DNA of 52,323 nucleotides, from NCBI GenBank assembly GCA_003169845.1, contig PNAG01000010.1:1-52323 (forward strand). The letters run 5' to 3'. This DNA comes from Candidatus Dormiibacterota bacterium. Its GTDB lineage: Bacteria > Chloroflexota > Dormibacteria > Dormibacterales > Dormibacteraceae. The notes below the pieces were generated by a model that saw nothing but the letters and a program-made list of their open reading frames with translations, ran no database searches and had not been told where the DNA came from. Below are positions 15,305-23,196 of this stretch, piece by piece (within the stretch, counting starts at the first letter, position 1; each line of letters opens with the position of its first letter). The translations under genes and the position numbers were made by a program.

Positions 15305-15763
15305 ATGCGCAGGCTGCTCTTGACGGTAGGGATGCTGCTGATGGGCATGGCGCTGGTCGGCGGCGCGGCGGTTTCGCTGGTCGGGACCTCGCTCCTCCCG
15401 CTCGACCAGGAGGTCGGCACCCACGCCTCGGCGGCCGGGGCGGTGCTTGGCATCGGGCTCATGGCCGCCGCCGTCAACCCCGCCGGCAACCTCGGCTGGG
15501 TCCGGGCGGGGATTCTGTACGGGTTCGTCGTGCTTGCCTTCGAAGCCGGCTCTTACTACCTCTGGCACGCCTCGTTCCACATCGGGCCGGTCTTCTTCGG
15601 GTTGGCCTTCAGCCTGCTCCTGATCGCCACCTACCCGGAGCGCAAGCAGCTGGTGCCTTCGACCACCGCCCGCAAGTCATCCGATATCGCGCCTGCCGCG
15701 CAGGCAGCGACCAAGCCCCCAATTGCCCCCGACACAAAACCAGACCCGGAGAAAGAACCCTAG
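15305..15763 (+). CDS. four-helix membrane protein of unknown function
   Basis: A 152-residue protein with about four membrane segments (3-25, 43-60, 67-86, 92-110) and a 40-residue Pro/Lys/Asp-rich cytoplasmic or periplasmic tail ending DTKPDPEKEP. No family motif is recognised. ATG 15305 gives an N-terminal MRRLLLTVG start that fits membrane insertion; the frame runs on upstream through the greA region but without supporting features. The 3' end overlaps the convergent membrane protein gene by four bases. Confidence 0.75.
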   Translation: MRRLLLTVGMLLMGMALVGGAAVSLVGTSLLPLDQEVGTHASAAGAVLGIGLMAAAVNPAGNLGWVRAGILYGFVVLAFEAGSYYLWHASFHIGPVFFGLAFSLLLIATYPERKQLVPSTTARKSSDIAPAAQAATKPPIAPDTKPDPEKEP

Positions 15764-16584
15764 GTCTTGGGGGCCAGCGCCTGGACCTCGGTCATCATCC
15801 GGCGCTGCAGGAGGAACGACACGCCGTAAACGGCCCCGCCCAGGGCGGCACCGGCGAGCACGGCCAGCAGAGCATGCACCGGCGACGGGGAGATCGGCGA
15901 GAAGGCGACAGCGTCGGCGCCGATGATGGCGCCAAGGGTCAGAGCAAGCGGTGTCAACAGAGGGAGCAGCTGCAGGCGCTTCATGACGGGCGGCACAGGC
16001 GGCTCGACACGGCCCACCATGCGCTGGCCCATGACGCCCACCGATCGCACGTGCCGGAGATTCGGGGTCACGGTCAGCACGACGTTGACCTGGTTGCCCG
16101 GCACCTGCTTCAAGCGCGCGGGCGGCACGAGGTACTGCTCGACCCCGCCACGCGTCTGGACCATCATCATCCCGAGCCCGATCGACGTGCTGACCGAGCT
16201 CGCACCGACGAGCTGTCCCTGGACCAGCCTGGCCTCAGTTTTGCGATCCTTCTGCGCCAGCCTGAATCCCGGCGCGATGAAGCTCGCCAGCAAAGCGATC
16301 GGCAAGAGCCAGGCCAGCGCCGCGGCGACCGCGTCCGGCCATCCGTAAACCGGCGGCAACAACACGAGGATGGCAGCGATCGCGAGCACGCACACGACCG
16401 CTGCCGCGACCGCGATGTAGCCCATGCGGATCACGAAATCGGGCGCGTAGCCCTGCAGCATCCCGCCCGCCTGGACATACCGCTCACGCTGCTTGCGGGT
16501 CTGCCCTGGAGTGTTGGCTGTGGGCGCTTTCGGCTGCACCTGCCGCATCTGCTGGCGAACCTGTCTGACCTGCTTCTTTCCCAC
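15760..16584 (-). CDS. membrane protein with internal soluble domain, unknown function
   Basis: A 274-residue protein. The N-terminus is basic and Gln-rich (GKKQVRQVRQQMRQVQPK). Two membrane helices (about 52-78 and 85-107) are followed by a soluble segment of about 100 residues (LAQKDRKTEARLVQGQLVGAS to GQRMVGRVEPPVPPV), then two more helices (about 210-232 and 240-262). No enzymatic motif is visible. Similarity to any named family is not recognised. It lies three genes downstream of an ECF sigma gene but is separated from it by 26 bases and the anti-sigma-like gene. Confidence 0.72.
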   Translation of the reverse strand: MGKKQVRQVRQQMRQVQPKAPTANTPGQTRKQRERYVQAGGMLQGYAPDFVIRMGYIAVAAAVVCVLAIAAILVLLPPVYGWPDAVAAALAWLLPIALLASFIAPGFRLAQKDRKTEARLVQGQLVGASSVSTSIGLGMMMVQTRGGVEQYLVPPARLKQVPGNQVNVVLTVTPNLRHVRSVGVMGQRMVGRVEPPVPPVMKRLQLLPLLTPLALTLGAIIGADAVAFSPISPSPVHALLAVLAGAALGGAVYGVSFLLQRRMMTEVQALAPKT

Positions 16585-16609
16585 GCCTACGGGAGTGTAT
16601 CGGGAACGC

Positions 16610-17818
16610 TTACGAAGAACGCTGGCTTGGGTTCACCGCCGGCACCAGCACCCGCTTCACGTATGTCGTTCCGTTCACTGTGAAGGTGCCCGAGAAAAGG
16701 ATGGACGGCTCGTAGAAGCTGTGGTCGCCGGCCACGGCCAGCGAGTACACGAGCTCGGCGGTCGTCAGCGTCGCGGTCGGCACGCCCGAGCCCGCAACGG
16801 CCGGCGCAGACGCCAGCGCGGACCTGACAGCTTCATCGGCCGTGATGATCGCGTAGGGCGCGGAGTCGAGGCTCAGCGGCAGCGGACCGGTCGCCGCAGT
16901 GGGCCGGCCGCCCTTCAAGTCGACCTCGAGGCCATAACGCTGGCCGGTGCCGTCGACCAGGTAGGCAAAACCGTAGCCGGTGACACCGAACTGCCTGTAC
17001 AGGGTCACCTTCGACACGTCGCCTGCGCTCACGGCATCCGAGGTGTACTGCCACGAAGGGGCAAGGCTGTGCTCAGCCAGGAAGACGAGGGCCAGGTCCG
17101 CCGGCCCTCCCGCCGCATCGATGGCGCCGACCGAAGCAATCGGAAGAATGATGAAGGTGGGCTCGCTGACGGGCGACTGGATCGTCCCGCGTACTCGCAC
17201 GCTCAGGTCTGTCGTCTGATACGACCCGAGGAAACCGGCGGGCCGCGAGACGAGGATCGCTCCGAGCGACGTGGCGAATTGATCCGCGGCGTTGGTCGAC
17301 GGCTCCTGGTAGCGAAAGACCGGCGCCGTGCCCATGTTCAGCACAAGCTTCCCCGTCCACTTCAGCGCCACCAGGCCCGCGTAATCGGCGGCGGGCGCCG
17401 CACCGGGCTGGGCGCTGCTCGGCCCGCGGGTGGCCCCGGCCGCCAGCGCCGGCGACGGCAGCCGGCCGAAAGCGCCGAGCGAACTGACGGCGGCACCGGG
17501 TTGGGCCGCCGATTCGGCTCCCCCCGCGGCCGTGCTCGCCGCGCCACCGCCACGACCCAATCCGCTGTACACCAGGGCGCCCGCGCCGAGAACTACCACC
17601 AGCACGGCCGCGACCGCGGCCATCGGGACCGCCGGCACCTCGCGGATCCCCTGTACCAGGCCCAGCCACGCATCGCGGAGGCGCGTCCCTGCCGGCCTGT
17701 GGGCCTGCATCCGGGTCCAAAGCTCATCCTCGAAACCGGCGCGCGGCCGCGTCGTCTCGAAAGCGTCGTCGAGCTGCCGCTGCAGCGCCTCGAGCTCCAG
17801 ATCTTCGGGCTCGCTCAC
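16610..17818 (-). CDS. putative membrane-bound anti-sigma protein coupled to ECF sigma
   Basis: A 402-residue single-pass protein from GTG 17818. Residues 1-60 are a cytoplasmic helical region (EDLELEALQRQLDDAFETTR). A membrane segment spans about 62-86. A Gly/Ala/Ser-rich linker follows, and then a large outer domain to the C-terminus. No HxxxCxxC zinc motif is present, unlike the second pair at 23714. The start overlaps the sigma stop by four bases (GTGA), the usual arrangement for sigma/anti-sigma pairs. The role is inferred from topology and position; no family is recognised for the outer domain. Confidence 0.75.
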   Translation of the reverse strand: MSEPEDLELEALQRQLDDAFETTRPRAGFEDELWTRMQAHRPAGTRLRDAWLGLVQGIREVPAVPMAAVAAVLVVVLGAGALVYSGLGRGGGAASTAAGGAESAAQPGAAVSSLGAFGRLPSPALAAGATRGPSSAQPGAAPAADYAGLVALKWTGKLVLNMGTAPVFRYQEPSTNAADQFATSLGAILVSRPAGFLGSYQTTDLSVRVRGTIQSPVSEPTFIILPIASVGAIDAAGGPADLALVFLAEHSLAPSWQYTSDAVSAGDVSKVTLYRQFGVTGYGFAYLVDGTGQRYGLEVDLKGGRPTAATGPLPLSLDSAPYAIITADEAVRSALASAPAVAGSGVPTATLTTAELVYSLAVAGDHSFYEPSILFSGTFTVNGTTYVKRVLVPAVNPSQRSS

Positions 17819-18321
17819 ACGCTCTCCCTTTCCACTGCTTCCTTGAGTGCTTTGACCGCGCGGTGGTAGAGCATCTTGGCCGCATCCTCGCTGCACTTGA
17901 GCAAGGCGCCGACCTCTTCGAAGCTCAGACCCGAATGCCGGAGAGAGATCGCGTCGCGCTGCCTTTCGGGCAGCTGCGCGACGCGGCCGAGCAGTGCCCG
18001 GTACTGGATCCGCTCCTCCGCGACGCCAGACGGATCCTCTTCGGCGACCGGCTGGTGCTCGATCGTCCGGCGCAGCCGCTCTCGCCTCCCATGGGCTCGA
18101 AAGTGGTCGAGGGTCGCGTTGCGCGCGATCCGGAACAGCCAGGCGGCGGGCGTGGTATGGCGCGCTTCGAACCTGGCGTAGGCCTGATATGCGTTCATGA
18201 AGACCTGCGCCGTGATGTCCTCTGCGTCGGCCGAGCTCCCGACCTGGGCGCGGACATAGGCGTAGATCCGGCCCAGGTAGGCGCGGTAGAGGTCTTCAAA
18301 GGGCTGCCGGTCGGCGACCAC
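17815..18321 (-). CDS. ECF RNA polymerase sigma factor
   Basis: A 168-residue sigma factor with region 2 (FEDLYRAYLGRIYAYVRAQVG, then DAEDITAQVFMNAYQAY) and region 4 (LPERQRDAISLRHSGLSFEE, then VGALLKCSEDAAKMLYHRAV). The start is GTG 18321. Its partner is the membrane protein at 16610-17818, translated from an overlapping start, so the signal is probably extracytoplasmic. The leader contains a family B repeat (18407-18449) about 90 bases upstream. Confidence 0.92.
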   Translation of the reverse strand: MVADRQPFEDLYRAYLGRIYAYVRAQVGSSADAEDITAQVFMNAYQAYARFEARHTTPAAWLFRIARNATLDHFRAHGRRERLRRTIEHQPVAEEDPSGVAEERIQYRALLGRVAQLPERQRDAISLRHSGLSFEEVGALLKCSEDAAKMLYHRAVKALKEAVERESV

Positions 18322-18387
18322 GGCCGGTTCATGGTAGGTGTGCGCACTCTATTTGAGGCAACGCCCCGAACATCGGAGGTGTAACGA

Positions 18388-18404
18388 CCCTTCCCCCGCA
18401 AGGG
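18388..18404. repeat. family A intergenic palindrome, copy 6 (short)
   Basis: CCCTTCCCCC-GCAAGGG. Only the central hairpin of family A is present. It is directly joined to a family B unit, as at 4630-4703, which supports a composite A+B element. Confidence 0.55.
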
Positions 18405-18406
18405 CC

Positions 18407-18449
18407 AATCAGTAAGTCCCATCCTCATGACCGCCTTGCGCGCAAGGGG
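18407..18449 (-). repeat. family B intergenic repeat, copy 3
   Basis: On the minus strand: CCCTTGCGCGCAAGGCGGTC, ATGAGGATGGGACTTACTGA, TT. The palindrome CTTGCGCGCAAG is longer here than in the other copies, and two single-base insertions are seen. It lies upstream of the ECF sigma gene at 18321. Confidence 0.7.
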
Positions 18450-18498
18450 GCGCGAAGCGCCGGATGGGGGGACGCCGCCCTGCCTCAGGAATCGCCCG

Positions 18499-18520
18499 TA
18501 GGGTCCGGCGCCGGACCCTA
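18499..18520. repeat. 22-bp perfect palindrome over the GDPD stop codon
   Basis: The left half TAGGGTCCGGC is the exact reverse complement of the right half, with no spacer. It includes the stop codon of the glycerophosphodiesterase gene. Without a T-tract it is not a typical terminator. It may form a cruciform or a 3' hairpin in the mRNA. Confidence 0.6.
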
Positions 18521-19264
18521 AGCCTTGATTGCGGGGCCGACCTCCACCGGACGGTTGGTGAAGATCGAGTCGGGCTTGCAGTACTTGCACCAGGCGATGG
18601 CGGCGGCGTCATCGACCGGCCAGACCGCAACCGCCCCGCCTGCCGCGTGAATCTCCTTCACGACCTGCGGGTCCGTCGCGCCCCAATGCGGCGAGTAGAC
18701 GTCCGCGCCGGACTCCTTCAACAGCCTCGCCGGGTCGATCGGGCGCGAGCCTTCGAGGATTCCCAGCTGCAGCCTGGGCTCCATGGCGCGCAGGACGCGA
18801 ATCGATGGGTGGTGAAAGGAGACCACCGCACAATCCGCGACCGCGCCCAGCTGGCGCAGCATGGCGACCAGCTTGTCCTCCAGCCCGGGATACTGGATCG
18901 GCATCTGCTTGGTCTCGATAACGAGCCCGACCTTGCCGATCGCCAGCTCGACGACCTCCTGGAGAAGCGGTATGCGCTCGCCCTGACCCGCATCGAGCCG
19001 GCGAAGCTCTGCCGCGGTGTGATCGCCGACAAGCCCTTTGCCGCTGGTCGTGCGTTCGAGGGTGTGGTCGTGGATCACGACCAGGCGGCCGTCAGAAGAA
19101 AGATGCACGTCGCACTCGATCAGGTCGCAGCCGGCCGCAATGGCGGACCGGAATGAGCGCATCGTGTTCTCCGGGTGCTCCGCGGGATTGCCCCGATGGC
19201 CACCCAGCAGCGGCCGCCCCTCGTCGTGTGCAGCTTCGTAGCGATCGCGTATCGATTCAGTCAA
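18518..19264 (-). CDS. glycerophosphodiester phosphodiesterase
   Basis: A 248-residue TIM-barrel GDPD enzyme. The catalytic motif is GGHRGNPAEHPENTM (His23, Arg24, Glu32), with Glu50 and Asp52 in IECDVHLSSDG and His65 in VVIHDHTLERTT. The C-terminal VAVWPVDDAAAIAWC and DSIFTNRP complete the barrel. It splits glycerophosphodiesters from phospholipid turnover into glycerol-3-phosphate and an alcohol. No signal peptide is seen, so it should be cytoplasmic. It is divergent from the AAA ATPase gene. Confidence 0.92.
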   Translation of the reverse strand: MTESIRDRYEAAHDEGRPLLGGHRGNPAEHPENTMRSFRSAIAAGCDLIECDVHLSSDGRLVVIHDHTLERTTSGKGLVGDHTAAELRRLDAGQGERIPLLQEVVELAIGKVGLVIETKQMPIQYPGLEDKLVAMLRQLGAVADCAVVSFHHPSIRVLRAMEPRLQLGILEGSRPIDPARLLKESGADVYSPHWGATDPQVVKEIHAAGGAVAVWPVDDAAAIAWCKYCKPDSIFTNRPVEVGPAIKA

Positions 19265-19386
19265 GCGCCGGTCAGTCTAACTGCGGCCGAGGCCCAATCT
19301 GGCGTACAGCAATTGCTTACTGATAGTCGGCAAATCGTTTCCAATCCCTAACCAAGACGGCTCCTGCTGTTGTCTATAGTGCTGGA

Positions 19387-20784
19387 GTGACCCCGGGCCG
19401 TCCAAAGACCATCGGCGAGGTTCGCGCGAGCGGGCACAAGCGCGAGACCGTCAAGCAGGAAATGCGCCGCAATCTCCTGACCCGCCTTCGCTCCGGCGAG
19501 CCGCTGCTCGATGGGATCGTGGGTTACGACGACACGGTGCTGCCGCAGCTCGCCAACGCTCTGATCTCGGGCCACGACGTGATCCTCCTCGGCGAACGTG
19601 GCCAGGCGAAGAGCCGAATCATGCGTTCGCTCGTTTCGCTCCTCGATCCGCAGGTGCCGGCCATCGCCGGTTGCGAGATCAACGATCACCCATTTGGCCC
19701 GATCTGCCGCCGCTGTCTCGACCTGGTGGCGAAAGACGGCGACAAGGTCGAGGTGGAATGGATCGATCGCGACCGCCGCTATGGCGAGAAGCTCGCGACT
19801 CCTGACATCTCGATCGCCGACCTCATTGGCGAGGTGGACCCCATCAAGGTCGCCGAGGGTCGTTACCTCGCTGACGAGCTGACCATCCACTACGGCCTGC
19901 TGCCGCGGACGAATCGCGGCATCTTCGGCATCAACGAGCTGCCCGACCTCGCAGAGCGCATTCAGGTCGGCCTGCTCAATATCATGGAAGAGAAAGACGT
20001 GCAGATCCGCGGCTATCGCGTGCGGCTGCCGCTGGACCTGTTCGTCATCGCCAGCGCGAACCCGGAAGACTACACGTCGCGCGGTCGCATCATCACCCCT
20101 CTCAAAGACCGCTTCGGCTCGCAGGTGCGCACGCACTACCCGCTGAGCATCGGAGAAGAGATGCAGATCATGGAAGCGGAGAAGCACCCCGTCCCGGAGG
20201 ACTTCGAGGTGATCTTCCCGACCTTTATGAAAGAGATCGTCGCCGAGTTGACGCATCTCGCACGTCGCAGCCCGCATATCTCGCAGTCGTCCGGCGTATC
20301 GGTGCGCATGTCGATCGCCAACTTCGAGAACCTGGCGAGCAACGCAGTGAGACGGGCGGCGCGAGTCGGTGAGACGCTGGCGGTGCCTCGCATCACCGAC
20401 CTGGAGTTTCTCGCCTCGTCCACCGCCGGCCGTCTGGAGATCGAAGCGCTCGACGAGGGGAAAGAGGAACAGGTGCTGTCGCGCCTCGAGCGCGGGGCGG
20501 TGAGCGCCGTCTTCAGCCGGCACTTCTCGGCGTCTCAGTTCGATGGTGTCGTGGCCAAGTTCGAAGAGGGCAACATGCTCGAGGTCGGCGAAGGAATCCC
20601 GGCGCGAACCTACACGCGCGCGTTCGGCGACCTGCCGGAGCTGACCACCGCGTTGAAGAAGCTCAGCCTGCCCGATCGCCCCGAGGTGCGGGCGTCGGTG
20701 ATCGAGTTCCTGCTCGAAGGCCTGCACCTGAACAAGCGTCTAAACAAGGACGAGGTAGACGGCAAGGCGGTCTACCGAAGGTAA
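19387..20784 (+). CDS. ChlI/MoxR-like AAA+ ATPase with cysteine cluster
   Basis: A 465-residue AAA+ protein related to magnesium chelatase subunit I. Walker A is GERGQAKS (69-76). The Walker B-like segment is RGIFGINELPDL, sensor 1 is VIASANPEDYT, and the arginine-finger region is LKDRFGSQVRTHYP. A cysteine cluster lies between Walker A and B (Cys96, Cys107, Cys110 with His101). Such ATPases usually act with a von Willebrand factor A protein, which is absent on both sides here. Bacteriochlorophyll synthesis is not suggested by the neighbours, so a chaperone-like role is more likely. GTG 19387 is the start, with only a weak GGAG before it. Confidence 0.87.
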   Translation: MTPGRPKTIGEVRASGHKRETVKQEMRRNLLTRLRSGEPLLDGIVGYDDTVLPQLANALISGHDVILLGERGQAKSRIMRSLVSLLDPQVPAIAGCEINDHPFGPICRRCLDLVAKDGDKVEVEWIDRDRRYGEKLATPDISIADLIGEVDPIKVAEGRYLADELTIHYGLLPRTNRGIFGINELPDLAERIQVGLLNIMEEKDVQIRGYRVRLPLDLFVIASANPEDYTSRGRIITPLKDRFGSQVRTHYPLSIGEEMQIMEAEKHPVPEDFEVIFPTFMKEIVAELTHLARRSPHISQSSGVSVRMSIANFENLASNAVRRAARVGETLAVPRITDLEFLASSTAGRLEIEALDEGKEEQVLSRLERGAVSAVFSRHFSASQFDGVVAKFEEGNMLEVGEGIPARTYTRAFGDLPELTTALKKLSLPDRPEVRASVIEFLLEGLHLNKRLNKDEVDGKAVYRR

Positions 20785-20786
20785 AG

Positions 20787-20832
20787 TTCCCTCCTCCCCG
20801 TTCAGGAGGGAGGGCTGGGGCGAGGGGCGAGG
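20787..20832. repeat. family A intergenic palindrome, copy 7
   Basis: TTCCCTCCTCCCCG, TTCA, GGAGGGAGGGCTGGGG, CGAGGGGCGAGG. It lies just after the AAA ATPase stop and before the MFS remnant. The tail continues with AAGAAGA as at 7211. Confidence 0.72.
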
Positions 20833-20856
20833 AAGAAGAGTCTTGAGTGGGCCGCG

Positions 20857-21204
20857 TCAGGCCGCTACTTCAATTGCTTCCATCGGTGTTTCCGATTGCC
20901 GCGTCAGCGGCACCTCGCGCAGGAAGACGCTGACGACCAGGGAGACCACCGCGACCAGCGCGGCGAGCAAGAAGAGATCGTGCAACGTGCCGGCCAGGTC
21001 GAGACGTGTGGCGCGGTTAGGCAGGTGATTGGTGAGGATCGCCCCGAGGACTGCGGTGCCGATGGTGCCGCCCAGGCCTCGCCAGAAAGTGATCTGGCTC
21101 GTGGCGACGCCAACCAGCTGGTGAGGCAGGCCGGCCTGGACCACGACCAGCGTGAGCGGGAAGGTCACGCCCAGCCCGGCTCCGATGCTGGACGCCGACT
21201 TCAC
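20857..21204 (-). pseudogene. C-terminal remnant of an MFS drug transporter (DHA2/EmrB type)
   Basis: The 115 codons from GTG 21204 encode the last two to three membrane helices of a 14-helix major facilitator transporter: FPLTLVVVQAGLPHQLVGVATSQ, ITFWRGLGGTIGTAVLGAIL, and a final AALVAVVSLVVSVFLREVPL. Reading upstream, the frame meets a TGA within about 25 bases and no earlier transporter sequence follows in any frame, so about 350 codons are missing. This looks like a deletion remnant. A short membrane product is possible but unlikely to transport anything. Confidence 0.75.
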
Positions 21205-21260
21205 CGTGACCGAGCCACCCCAGATGCTGGATCGCTTGAGTCAATTGTCCGAGCGGTTTG

Positions 21261-21458
21261 TCAGTGCTGTGTCGCGTAGATCCAGGTAAAGCCGATCACC
21301 ACGGCGACCACCAGCAGAAAGAAAAGGAGCTCGACCCGGATCGCGAGCCGGACGAGCCTCCGTGCCCGGCGCGTTCGCTCGCCGCACCGCTCGCAGTAGG
21401 CGGCGTTCGGAACCAGCGACGCGCCGCACTTCTCGCAAGCGCCCTGCACCTGGGCCAT
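21261..21458 (-). CDS. small zinc-ribbon membrane protein
   Basis: A 65-residue protein. The N-terminal zinc ribbon has CEKCGASLVPNAAYCERCG, with two CxxC pairs. A basic linker RTRRARRLVRLA is followed by one membrane helix (about 42-60). This pattern is common in small bacterial membrane proteins of unknown role. The start is ATG 21458, divergent from the DinB-like gene with 27 bases between them. Confidence 0.72.
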   Translation of the reverse strand: MAQVQGACEKCGASLVPNAAYCERCGERTRRARRLVRLAIRVELLFFLLVVAVVIGFTWIYATQH

Positions 21459-21485
21459 GACCCAAAGGCTACATACTCAGGTCAC

Positions 21486-22004
21486 ATGGAACTCGAAGAG
21501 GAGATGTCGCCGGCCGACGCGGTCCTGCTCATGAGCTCGGTTCCCGAGCGCATCGGCGACCTGGTCTACGGCCTGGACGAGCCGCGCCTGAGATACCGGC
21601 ACGGCCCCGCATTTCCGACCCTTGGCGGCCTGATCGGGCACCTGCTCGAGTCCGGATCCAAAGTGGACGCGCTCCTGCGACATGCGCACCTGGACGGCAT
21701 CGCCACGGCCGACATTCGCGCCACCATCGATCCTGGGCACGACGAGGAGCTGCAGCGCCCCCTCCAGGAGGCCCTCGAGGACTTCGCCCGAGTTCGCCGA
21801 AGGACGGTCGACCTGCTTCACGGCTGGGGCAAGGCCGAGTGGGACCGCAAGCTGAGAGACCCGCGCGCGGGCGAGATGACGCTGCTGGACGTGTGCCGGA
21901 TGGTGACGCGCCACGAGATCGCCCACATTGCGCAGATCCGAAACCTGACCGTCCTCCTGCCCGAGCCGCAGGGCCTGAGCCAGATACCTCCGCCCCTAGA
22001 GTAG
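21486..22004 (+). CDS. DinB-like four-helix-bundle protein
   Basis: A 172-residue protein with the DinB_2 fold pattern. Helix 1 is VPERIGDLVYGLDEPRLRYR, followed by FPTLGGLIGHLLESGSKVDALL (first His), and MTRHEIAHIAQIRNLTVLL carries the second and third metal-ligand histidines (His..His). This triad is typical of the DinB/YfiT thiol-transferase-like superfamily. Substrates may include mycothiol- or bacillithiol-type thiols, but none can be assigned. It starts at ATG 21486. Confidence 0.83.
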   Translation: MELEEEMSPADAVLLMSSVPERIGDLVYGLDEPRLRYRHGPAFPTLGGLIGHLLESGSKVDALLRHAHLDGIATADIRATIDPGHDEELQRPLQEALEDFARVRRRTVDLLHGWGKAEWDRKLRDPRAGEMTLLDVCRMVTRHEIAHIAQIRNLTVLLPEPQGLSQIPPPLE

Positions 22005-22020
22005 GAAGACAATCTCCGAC

Positions 22021-22602
22021 GTGTCCGACACACCCGAAACACGCGATGCACCCGACGCCGGCGCTCCAACGGCCGACAGGCCTGCCAGGTCGGGTCGCCC
22101 GCGCCGCAAGCGGAAGTCAGGCCGCACAGAGGGACGCGCCTCCCAGTTCTGGATGATCGTCAGCTCGCCCGACAACTTCCGCAAGACGCGCGAGCACGGG
22201 TTCACGATCCAGGGCCTCAAGAGCCGGCACCGGCGTCGCGTCGAGACCATGCACGTCGGCGATCGAATGCTCTACTACGTGACCGGAAGGATGGCTTTCG
22301 CGGCCAGCGTTACGGTCGCCTCGCCGATGTACGAGGACCACACCCCGATCTGGCGGTCGGCGCGGCGCGACGAGGATTACCCGTGGCGCGTCCACATCCG
22401 CCAGGACATTGTCCTCGACGACGCGGATTGGATTCCGGCGAAGGAGCTCGCGTATCGCCTCGACTACGTGCGCAAGTGGCCACCCGAACACTGGACGCTC
22501 GCCTTCCAGGGACACATCCACGCGCTGCCTCGCACGGACTTCGTGATCCTCGAAGACGAGCTCGCGAGGAGTGCCCGCCAGAGGAAATCCCTCGCCGGCT
22601 GA
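22021..22602 (+). CDS. EVE-domain protein
   Basis: A 193-residue protein. Residues 1-42 are a charged disordered extension (TPETRDAPDAGAPTADRPAR and KRKSGRTEGRA). The EVE domain follows: FWMIVSSPDNFRKTREHGFT, VGDRMLYYVTGRMAFAASVTV, and a C-terminal VRKWPPEHWTLAFQGHIHAL. EVE is a PUA-like fold thought to recognise modified bases in DNA or RNA. It is an isolated EVE protein here, with no restriction nuclease nearby. GTG 22021 is the start, 17 bases after the DinB-like gene. Confidence 0.86.
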   Translation: MSDTPETRDAPDAGAPTADRPARSGRPRRKRKSGRTEGRASQFWMIVSSPDNFRKTREHGFTIQGLKSRHRRRVETMHVGDRMLYYVTGRMAFAASVTVASPMYEDHTPIWRSARRDEDYPWRVHIRQDIVLDDADWIPAKELAYRLDYVRKWPPEHWTLAFQGHIHALPRTDFVILEDELARSARQRKSLAG

Positions 22603-22607
22603 GGAAT

Positions 22608-22645
22608 CCCTTCCCCTTCGGGGAGAGGGCTAGGGTGAGGGGCCT
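22608..22645. repeat. family A intergenic palindrome, copy 8
   Basis: CCCTTCCCCTTCGGGG, AGAGGGCTAGGGTGAGGGGC, CT. This is one of the most regular copies. It lies between two genes of the same strand, ending two bases before the next ATG. Confidence 0.78.
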
Positions 22646-22647
22646 GA

Positions 22648-23127
22648 ATGCTTTCCAACCTGAGGCGGATCTATGGGTTCCATTTTCAGAACGAGCGCAG
22701 GGAGCGCCTGTTCCTGGCGTCGCTCGGGTTCCTGGTCACCTTCGTCATCGTGCGGGGGATCACACACCTCATTCGGGCGGGTGTGGGCCCGTTTCACAAC
22801 GTCTCGAGCGGCGGCCTCCACATCCACCACCTGGTGTGGGGCATCCTCCTGCTGCTGGTCGTCGGGTACATCTGGCTGATCGAACAGGGCACCGGCTCCA
22901 ACCTGCTGTCGAGCGTCACCGCTATCGCGTACGGCGTCGGCGCGGCGCTGACACTGGACGAGTTCGCGCTGTGGCTCAACCTCCAGGACGTGTACTGGAC
23001 CGGCCCGGGCCGGGAGAGCATCGACGCCGTGGTGATCTTCGCCGCTGGGCTGTCGGTCGGAATCTGGGGCGGCCCTTTCCTTCGCGAACTGGCGCTTCAC
23101 GTGTTCCGTCGCCAGAAACCGGCCTGA
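22648..23127 (+). CDS. conserved integral membrane protein with HIHH motif
   Basis: A 159-residue protein with about four membrane segments (25-43, 60-80, 90-108, 127-145). The motif GGLHIHHLVWGILLLL in helix 2 is distinctive, with three histidines that could bind metal or heme. Similar proteins occur in actinobacteria without known function. LDEFALWLNLQDVYW follows in a loop. The start is ATG 22648, immediately after a family A repeat, leaving almost no leader of its own. Confidence 0.8.
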   Translation: MLSNLRRIYGFHFQNERRERLFLASLGFLVTFVIVRGITHLIRAGVGPFHNVSSGGLHIHHLVWGILLLLVVGYIWLIEQGTGSNLLSSVTAIAYGVGAALTLDEFALWLNLQDVYWTGPGRESIDAVVIFAAGLSVGIWGGPFLRELALHVFRRQKPA

Positions 23128-23152
23128 TGTGGCCATCCCGGGCATGGCCACA
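23128..23152. terminator. inverted repeat after the HIHH membrane gene
   Basis: TGTGGCCAT / ATGGCCACA, nine perfect base pairs around CCCGGGC, starting one base after the stop codon. No T-tract follows, so intrinsic termination is uncertain. It is also about 45 bases upstream of the ECF sigma start and could be an operator. Confidence 0.45.
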
Positions 23153-23196
23153 TGTGTCACAAAACGCATGGCGACGGTGCTTGTCATTCAGTGGGC

